Assembly: GCA_963210315.1 (NCBI GenBank)
Contig: OY723240.1
Coordinates: 434,001 to 498,000, forward strand
Reading direction: 5' to 3'
DNA from: Rhynchopus euleeides
Taxonomy: Eukaryota > Euglenozoa > Diplonemea > Diplonemida > Diplonemidae
DNA: 64,000 nt
Below are positions 1 through 9,100 of the stretch, one piece after another (within the stretch, counting starts at the first letter, position 1; each line of letters starts with the position of its first letter). The position numbers and the translations under genes were made by a program. The notes under the pieces were generated by a model, which saw only the letters and a program-made list of their open reading frames with translations, made no database searches and had not been told where the DNA came from.

Positions 1-1270
1 AACCAGAAATCAGCCCAGAACACATTGAAAAAGTGGTAAAAGTGGAGCCGGAAGCTGCCATTTTTGCTTCTTTGAATTATTGGTGACGGGGGGCTTCACT
101 CAGAAGTGTAGAATGTCCCTCACAAATGGGTGGCAGAGACACAACACACATAGTGCCGTGACATGCACATCACTATGTCTGTCTGAAGAAGTTTCAGGCA
201 CAGTGGGGCGGAGAGGACTCTGGGGATTGGGCAGTGGCCGTTCCACATGCCCTTCCCCTCGTGACTTACACCCTGTCGCCACCCCACTTCATGGAAAATA
301 TGACTACGCAGCAACAGGGTCATACTTGCGGCGGTATGCAACCACCAGTACAGCCTGTTGCGGGTTCGCAAAGCCGACTGGTACGCTGCCTTGCCGTCGG
401 GACCCAGATACTGAGGACACCCCTGTGAGAACACTGAGGGAAGACGTTGGGCTAGCCTAGTTGAAGCAGGTGTCGGGGTGACCGAGACAGAGCACCCTGC
501 CCAGAACATGAACAAGAAAGACTGTTCGACTGATGGGGAAGAACCTGATAGGCAGGTGTGGTCTTCGGTGCAATGTTTGGAGAGATCAGGAGATTTCTCT
601 TCAAGGCTACCACTTATGTTGGACTTGGCCTTCGCTCCCGTGAGCAGTGAAAAAGTGAGGAACACCGTTCTTCCCCTCTGACTGACGACCAGTGATGACA
701 TAGCGAAGGACCTTGAATGGGGTTTGAACCCGAGAGAGGCAATACTCAACCAAAGGTATTCTTCAGGACCTGGCACGGAACGGGCGATACGAACGCTCCC
801 ACCGTGCGCACGGACCTGTCTGCAACTCTACAAGGAACCACGGGGTGGCGCGCGCACATCACCTCGGAGGCCTCAAGGAGCCTGCCTGACCTGCACGACT
901 CCGCTGCGCTACAAGGCGGAGCTCGGGCGCCATCCTCACCGACAGCAAGGCAAGGGGTGATGATCATCTGGAGACACCTGAGCCCATGCAGGATCGGAGA
1001 GACGCGATCCACCTGAGGGAGACCACCATCCACCTCCTTCAGACAGACCACACAGCCTTGTCGATGACCACAGCAGCCCGGACACAGACCAGTACGCGTA
1101 CCCTGCCTGCAGCACCGGACCCCACAGGCTCATCTTACCCTTCCTGGGGCTGGGAGAATGGTAGTGATCTCTATTTTGTGGCTGATTGTGGCCCTTGGCG
1201 GGGTTTGGTGGCGTTTGGCGGTGGTAAACTGGAGATTTCGGTGATTGGTTTCGGGCAAAATCAGGTGGGT
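1..1270. other. Intergenic, no supported gene
   Basis: Open frames here are short, overlap on both strands and show no domain, so I call no gene. Positions 82-130 carry a worn copy of a short dispersed element whose better copies lie near 42613, 59281 and 63042: the words CTTCACTCAGAAGTGTAGAA and CCTCACAAA are shared. The rest looks like unique DNA. Confidence 0.5.
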
Positions 1271-1456
1271 ATCGCATACGATAATGGGATTATCGTATGT
1301 TATCGCATACGATAATAATTATCGTATCTGGTCGTATACGATAATCCATTATCGCATCATACGATAATGGATTATCGTATGCGATAATGAATTATCGTAT
1401 GCGACAATTTTCCGAAAATTATCGTATCTGGTATATATGCGATAATAATTATCGTT
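1271..1456. repeat. Cluster of ATCGTATGCGAT-type palindromes
   Basis: About ten copies of the palindromic word TTATCGTATGCGATAA and close variants follow each other with short AT-rich spacers, in both orientations, so the stretch could fold into many alternative hairpins. No flanking duplication was found. It resembles the word-built ends of elements C and A in style but uses different words. Confidence 0.7.
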
Positions 1457-1662
1457 TGCACTGTATGCCTAAGGTACAGAAGGGGGGCACGAAAATTACA
1501 TGGCGAAAAAATGGCAAAAAATAGTGCCAAATGGCCATGAAACACCCCTGGGATGCATTTCCGGAGGGTTTTGGGGTGGTTCTGGGTGGTTGGTGGGGGT
1601 TTTGTGGCCTTAGCGCGATTTCTCAAAAATGTGGGCAATTTACACACTTCTGCCCCTCCCTA

Positions 1663-2095
1663 GGGCTATGATGGGAAGGAAACGTGGAAACGTTTCCGTT
1701 TCCGTTCCCGTTTCCGTTTCCATATTTTCGATTTCGGGAAGGAAACGCGTTTCCTTCCGAAGGAAACGCCTGTGTATTTTGCACTGGAAAATTTATCAAC
1801 ACACACCAGCCGGACAAAGGGCCACCACACCGAAGGAATATGACACCCAAACCCGCCCCGAAGACTTCGAAGAAGCGCGGCTTCAGTGAAAGCGTGTGGA
1901 CCGGTCCGGAGATGCTGTCAGACCATGGCAAGTCCAAGCGACTGTGGTAAACGTGTGTTGTTTCCCCTGCTTCCCCAGTGCAAAGGGGACGTTTCCTCAA
2001 AATAAGGAAACGTTTCCGTTTCCGTTTCCGTTTCCGTTTCCGTTTCCTTATTTTCGATTTTTCGATGGAAACGCGTTTCCTTCCCATCATAGCCC
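1663..2095. mobile_element. 433-bp TIR element (MITE) with TA target duplication
   Basis: Both ends carry the inverted repeat GGGCTATGATGGGAAGG and then AAACG, and each end is flanked by TA (1661-1662 and 2096-2097). Just inside each end is a run of GTTTCC hexamers, about 4 on the left and 6 on the right, in direct orientation on the plus strand. The centre (about 1780-1980) has no convincing gene. TA duplication is typical of Tc1/mariner-like transposons, but no transposase is present, so this is a non-autonomous copy. The Lys/Arg-rich frames read here are translations of the hexamers. Confidence 0.8.
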
Positions 2096-2097
2096 TA

Positions 2098-3159
2098 GGG
2101 GGGGGGGGGGGTTTAATAAGAGAAGGTGGGGTGCTTTGATGTTGCGGGGGTGTGCGGGTGTTGTCTCCGATCTCAAGTGCAGAGTTGAGTGAGTGCCCTA
2201 ACAAGACAGGCGCACTGGGTGCCGATGGGCGTTCACTTCATTGCAGAACATGGCACGGCACACGGGTGAGGCCACTTCGCAAGTGGGTGTTTGGCAAGCG
2301 GTTCGATAAAGTAGAGGACATTCATATATCGCGAAAGTGGCACCTTCCCGCCAAATGTATTTCCACCTGAAAGCTTTGCACATCGCCGAACTCCACTTGG
2401 AAACACGATTCGGGATCCTGCATCATGCCCTCACACGCACACCGTGCCGTCAAACCAACAGCCCAAAACAAAACGGGCTGCAAACAAACAAAATCACACT
2501 TCATAGATTTAGATACACACGGCCACCCCTCTCTTTGCATCACGACAGAACCCGCTTCAATCCTTCAGGAAGTGACCCCGGGTTGGGGCAGTGCCGGCAT
2601 CATGCAGACAGGGGTAAAGGCACAAAGCCGATGGCACCCCTTCTCCTCTCCTCAACTTGCTAGTCGTGCCCGAGACAGGGCGAGAGGCATGCTCGGTGGT
2701 GGCGGTGGGGCGGGGGGTTGGCAGCCCACAAGGGATGAGGGATGGGCAATAGTGGGAAAGGGAGGGAGGGCTCGGAGAAGGGAGAGGAGGGGGGGGGGGG
2801 GGAAGACGTGCGAAAATTCTTTCTCACAGCACGAAGAGAGAGGGAAATGCTATATTCGATGACTGTGGGAGGGCGGGGGGAGGGGGGGTGGGTTGGGGGC
2901 CTGGGATGATGTAGAAACAAAGCAAGGCGCGAAAGGCTAATTTACCCCCTCCCTCCCCCCCCCCCCTCCGATGGCTCGCGAAGAGGCGCTCGTCCTGTGT
3001 CTCGCTCAGTCTCCGATGGAAGGCAACTGCCTCAGGCAAAACCTCCCTTTGTATCAAAAAACACGGCACGCTCATCGTGCACTGCAGGTAATACTGCGAT
3101 GATGGGAAGGACCGGCATTCGACTGAGGGATGGGAAACATAATCGACGAAGATTCGCAC
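2098..3159. other. Intergenic, downstream of the giant surface protein gene
   Basis: No supported gene. It holds several long G or C runs (near 2098, 2790, 2870 and 2955) and lies 3' of the minus-strand gene ending at 3160, so part of it must be that gene's 3' untranslated region and processing site. Confidence 0.5.
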
Positions 3160-6100
3160 TCAGAGTGAGATACGGCCACGGCCGTGTGGCAACGACTGAG
3201 ACGGGTCGATTTCAGGGAGGGGGGTGCTGTAGGCACTCGGATCATTCAGGCTCGCCATCTGCTCTGCCTCTCCCATTAAGCGGATTATATCTTGAGTCTC
3301 ACGCACACTAGCCTGCATGCTGCAGTAGTAGTAAGCACCGAGTCCGACAAAGCCGCCAATGAAGAGGACAGCCCCAGCGATGATGATGATGATGACAATA
3401 AGAGAGAGGCCACCGGATTCAGGCTCCGGGGCATCAGTGGGAATGCCCCACCCGGTGCCGCGCTCTGGGCCAGCTGTCGGAGGGGACAGCTCAGACGCAT
3501 TCAGACTAGGGTCTTCTGTGGGTGGTGCAGGTGTCTGCGTGATCGGTGTCGTCGTGTCTGGCGCAGGCGTTTGCGTGATTGGCGCAATCGTGTCTGGAGC
3601 AGGAGTCTGCGTGATTGGCGCAGTCGTGTCTGGTGCAGGCGTCTGCGTAATGGGTGTCGTCGTGTCTGGAGCAGGTGTCTGTGTGATGGGTGCAAGCGTG
3701 TCCGGTGCAGGAGTCTGCGTAATGGGTGTCGTCGTGTCTGGAGCAGGCGTCTGCGTGATGGGCGCGGTGGTGTCTGGAGCAGGCGTTTGCGTGATGGGCG
3801 CTGTCGTGTCCGGTGCAGGCGTCTGCGTAATGGGTGTCATCGTGTCTGGAGCAGGTGTCTGTGTGATGGGTGCAAGCGTGTCCGGTGCAGGAGTCTGCGT
3901 GATTGGCGCAGTCGTGTCCGGTGCAGGTGTCTGCGTAATGGGTGTCGTCGTGTCTGGAGCAGGTGTCTGCGTGATGGGCGCGGTGGTGTCTGGAGCAGGC
4001 GTTTGCGTGATGGGCGTCGTCGTGCCCGGTGCAGGCGTTTGTGTGATTGGCGCAATCGTGTCTGGAGCAGGAGTCTGCGTGATTGGCGCAGTCGTGTCCG
4101 GTGCAGGCGTTTGCGTAATGGGTGTCGTCGTGTCTGGAGCAGGTGTCTGCGTGATGGGTACGGTGGTGTCCGGTGCAGGCGTCTGCGTGATTGGCGCAAT
4201 CGTGTCCGGTGCAGGAGTCTGCGTTATGGGTGCAGTGGTGTCTGGAGCAGGCGTCTGCGTAATGGGTGTCGTCGTGTCCGGTGCAGGTGTCGCGACAACA
4301 CTTGGTGGTGTGGGTGTTGGAGGGAAAGGAGTCGGAGGTGCTGGAGTGTCCGGTGCAGGAGTCTGGGTGATGGGTGTCGTGGTGTCCGGTGCAGGAGTCT
4401 GCGTAATTGGTGCCAGCGTGTCGGGTGCAGGGGTCACAACAGCACTTGGTGGTGTGGGTGTTGGAGGGAAAGGAGTCGGAGGTGCTGGAGTGTCCGGTGC
4501 AGGAGTCTGGGTGATGGGTGTCGTGGTGTCCGGTGCAGGCGTCTGCGTGATGGGCGCAGTCGTGTCCGGTGCAGGGGACACTGCAACACTTGGTGGTGTG
4601 GGTGTTGGAGGGACAGGAGTCGGAGGTGCAGTGGTGTCGGGAGCTGGCGTCTGGGTGACAGGGGTGGGAGTGTCAGGTGCAGGCGTCCGCGTGATAGGAA
4701 CGGTGGTTACCGGAGCAGGAGTCTGCGTCACAGGCGCGGTACTATCAGGTGCAGGTGTCTGGGTCACAGGCGCAGTGGTGTCAGGTGCTGGCGTGACAGT
4801 GACAGGCGCCGTTGTGTCTGGAGCAGGTGTCTGCGTCACAGGCGCAGTGGTGTCAGGTGCTGGCGTGACAGTGACAGGGGCGGTAGTGTCGGGAGCAGGA
4901 GTCTGTGCGACAGGTGCAGTGGTGTCGGGTGCCGGCGTCTGCATCACAGGGGTGGAAGTTTCAGGTGCAGGAGTCTGAGTCACAGGGGCGGTAGTGTCGG
5001 GTGCAGGAGTCTGTGGGACAGGCGCAGCGGTGTCAGGTGCCGGCGTGACAGTGACAGGCACCATTGTGTCCGGAGCAGGAGTCTGGGTCACAGGTACAGT
5101 GGTGTCGGGTGCCGACGTCTGCGTCACAGGAGCGGTAGTTTCAGGTGCAGGGGTCTGAGTCACAGGGGCGGTAGTGTCAGGTGCAGGGGTCTGAGTCACA
5201 GGGGCGGTAGTGTCGGGTGCAGGAGTCTGTGGGACAGGCGCAGCGGTGTCAGGTGCCGGCGTGACAGTGACAGGCACCATTGTGTCCGGAGCAGGAGTCT
5301 GGGTCACAGGTACAGTGGTGTCGGGTGCCGACGTCTGCGTCACAGGAGCGGTAGTTTCAGGTGCAGGGGTCTGAGTCACAGGGGCGGTAGTGTCAGGTGC
5401 AGGGGTCTGAGTCACAGGGGCGGTAGTGTCAGGTGCAGGGGTCTGAGTCACAGGGGAGGTAGTGTCGGGTGCCAGAGGCGCAGTAGTGTCCGGAGCAGGA
5501 GTCTGCGTCACAGGAGCGGTAGTGTCAGGTGCAGGAGTCTGAGTCACAGGGGCGGTAGTGTCAGGTGCAGGTGTCTGTGTGACAGGAGCACTGGTGTCGG
5601 GTGCCGACGTCTCCGTCACAGGAGCGGTTGTGTCGGGTGCAGGCGTCGGGGTCACAGGCGCAGTGGTGTCAGGTGCCGGCGTGACAGTGACAGGGGCGGT
5701 AGTGTCGGGAACAGGAGCCCGTGTGACAGGTGCAGTGGTGTCGGGTGCCGGCGTCTGCATCACAGGGGTGGAAGTTTCAGGTGCAGGAGTCTGAGTCACA
5801 GGGGCGGTAGTGTCGGGTGCAGGTGTGACAGGCGCAGTTGTGTCAGGTGCCGGCGTCACAGTGACAGGCACCGTTGTGTCCGGAGCGGGAGTCTGCTTGA
5901 CAGGCGCACTGGTGACGGGTGCCGACGTCTCCGTCACAGGGGCGGTAGTATCAGGAGCACTTGTGTCGGGGTCCGGCATCTGAGTCACAGGCGCCGGAGT
6001 GTCAGGTGCCGGCTTGACCGTAACAGGGACGGCAGTGTCCGAAGCGGGGGTCTGCGTCACAGGAACAGTGGTGTCGGGCGCCGACGTCTGCTTCACAGGA

Positions 6101-9100
6101 GAGGACGTATCAGGTGCAGGAGTCCGAGTCACAGGGGCAGGACTGTCGGGTGCAGGTGTCTGCGTGACAGGCACACTGCTGTCCGGGGCGGCGGACGAGG
6201 GGGGTGCAGTCTCAGGGGCACTCGGGGGTTCCAGCGTGGGCTCTGCGGTGAGCTGCGGCACGGCTGTCGGTGCAGAAGTCTCGCGCGGGCAGTGCGTCAG
6301 GATGAAGTTCGTCACTGCACCGTCGAGGTCAGGGTTGGTGTCCCAGTGGCTGCGCCCGATGCGGTTGTCGTTCCGCACCACCCACGCAGGCAGTGCAATG
6401 TTGCCGCGGCTGCACTCCGCACCGTCGAGGTGCATCACAGCCTCTCCATCCGTGTCGGACCCGCCAACGCTTGAGATCGCCACCTCCACCACAAACTCCT
6501 TGTTCAGCGGCACCTTGCACCCATCAATGCTAGTGGGGTTCCCATTGCGGTACACCTCGACCGTCAACATGTCGGTGTTCCCATCGCGCAGCATGAGAAT
6601 CAGGTTGTTAGAAGGGTTCCCATTCCCGAAGTCCATCACACGCGTGTACGCGGCGAAGGTGTTCAGCGTCACAGCGGTGCGCACCACCACCTGCCCACCG
6701 AACTTGAGAGGGCTTGTCTCGGTGAAGAAGTCCCTCTTTGCGAAGCTCACATCCTCAACAGCATCTGTGCACGGCAGCGGCACAGTGACAGCCGGCAGCG
6801 TTGCCGTGGTGGCTGGAGCCGGCGTGTCAGGAGCAGGGGTCGGTGCCGCAGTGTCGGGAGCAGTGGTAGGAGCCACAGTCGCCGGCGGCACGGCTGTCGG
6901 TGCAGAAGTGTCGCGCGGGCAGTGCGTCAGGATGAAGTTCGTCACTGCACCGTCGAGGTCAGGGTTGGTGCCCCAGTGGCTGCGTCCGATGCGGTTGTCG
7001 TTCCGCACCACCCACGCAGGCAGCGCAATGTTGCCACGGCTGCACTCAGCACCGTCGAGGTGCATCACAGCCTCTCCATCTGTGTCGGACCCGCCAACGC
7101 TTGAGATCGCCACCTCCACCACAAACTCCTTGTTCAGCGGCACCTTGCACCCATCAATGCTGGTGGGGTTCCCATTGCGGTACACCTCGACCGTCAGCAT
7201 GTCGGTGTTCCCGTCGCGCAGCATGAGAATCAGGTTGTTAGAAGGGTTCCCATTCCCGAAGTCCATCACACGCGTGTACGCGGCGAAGGTGTTCAGCGTC
7301 ACAGCGGTGCGCACCACCACCTGCCCACCGAACTCGAGAGGGCTTGTCTCGGTGAAGAACTCAGGCTTTGCGAAGCTCACATCCTCAACAGCATCTGTGC
7401 ACGGCAGCGGCACAGTGACAGCCGGCAGCGTTGCCGTGGTTGCTGGAGCCGGCGTGTCAGGAGCAGGGGTCGGTGCCGCAGTGTCGGGAGCAGTGGTAGG
7501 AGCCACAGTCGCCGGCGGCACGGCAGTCGGTGCAGAAGTCTCGCGCGGGCAGTGCGTCAGGATGAAGTTCGTCACTGCACCGTCGAGGTCAGGGTTGGTG
7601 TCCCAGTGGCTGCGCCCGATGCGGTTGTCGTTCCGCACCACCCACGCAGGCAGTGCAATGTTGCCACGGCTGCACTCAGCACCGTCGAGGTGCATCACAG
7701 CCTCTCCATCCGTGTCGGACCCGCCAACGCTTGAGATCGCCACCTCCACCACAAACTGCTTGTTCAGCGGCACCTTGCACCCATCAATACTGGTGGGGTT
7801 CCCGTTGCGGTACACCTCGACCGTCAACATGTCGGTGTTCCCATCGCGCAGCATGAGAATCAGGTTGTTAGAAGGGTTCCCATTCCCGAAGTCCATCACA
7901 CGCGTGTACGCGGCGAAGGTGTTCAGCGTCACAGCGGTGCGCACCACCACCTGACCACCGAACTCGAGAGGGCTTGTCTCGGTGAAGAAGTCCTTCTTTG
8001 CGAAGCTCACATCCTCAACAGCATCTGTGCACGGCAGCGGCACAGTGACAGCGGGCAGCGTTGCCGTGGTGGCTGGAGCCGGCGTGTCAGGAGCAGGGGT
8101 CGGTGCCGCAGTGTCTGGAGCAGTGGTAGGAGCCACAGTCGCCGGCGGCACGGCAGTCGGTGCAGAAGTCTCGCGCGGGCAGTGCGTCAGGAGGAAGTTC
8201 GTCACTGCACCGTCGAGGTCAGGGTTGGTGTCCCAGTGGCTGCGTCCGATGCGGTTGTCGTTCCGCACCACCCACGCAGGCAGTGCAATGTTGCCACGGC
8301 TGCACTCCGCACCGTCGAGGTGCATCACAGCCTCTCCATCCGTGTCGGACCCGCCAACGCTTGAGATCGCCACCTCCACCACAAACTCCTTGTTCAGCGG
8401 CACCTTGCACCCATCAATGCTGGTGGGGTTCCCGTTGCGGTACACCTCGACCGTCAGCATGTCGGTGTTCCCGTCGCGCAGCATGAGAATCAGGTTGTTA
8501 GAAGGGTTCCCATTCCCGAAGTCCATCACACGCGTGTACGCGGCGAAGGTGTTCAGCGTCACAGCGGTGCGCACCACCACCTGCCCACCGAACTCGAGAG
8601 GGCTTGTCTCGGTGAAGAAGTCCTTCTTTGCGAAGCTCACATCCTCAACAGCATCTGTGCACGGCAGCGGCACAGTGACAGCCGGCAGCGTTGCCGTGGT
8701 GGCTGGAGCCGGCGTGTCAGGAGCAGTGGTAGGAGCCACAGTCGCCGGCGGCACGGCTGTCGGTGCAGAAGTCTCGCGCGGGCAGTGCGTCAGGATGAAG
8801 TTCGTCACCGCACCGTCGAGGTCAGGGTTGGTGTCCCAGTGGCTGCGACCAATGCGGTTGTCGTTCCGCACCACCCACGCAGGCAGTGCAATGTTGCCAC
8901 GGCTGCACTCCGCACCGTCGAGGTGCATCACAGCCTCTCCATCTGTGTCGGACCCGCCAACACTTGAGATCGCCACCTCCACCACAAACTCCTTGTTCAG
9001 CGGCACCTTGCACCCATCAATGCTGGTGGGGTTCCCGTTGCGGTACACCTCGACCGTCAACATGTCGGTGTTCCCATCGCGCAGCATGAGAATCAGGTTG

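Noticed and set aside
720-745. tRNA box B-like GGTTTGAACCC
   Set aside because: No cloverleaf could be built around it and no box A at the right distance.
1623-2204. Lys/Arg repeat protein on the minus strand
   Set aside because: It is a translation of the GTTTCC hexamers of the MITE at 1663-2095.
3530-6200. CRISPR-like appearance of the regular 33-bp repeats
   Set aside because: The units are contiguous without unique spacers, keep the reading frame and encode a Thr/Pro stalk in a eukaryotic gene.
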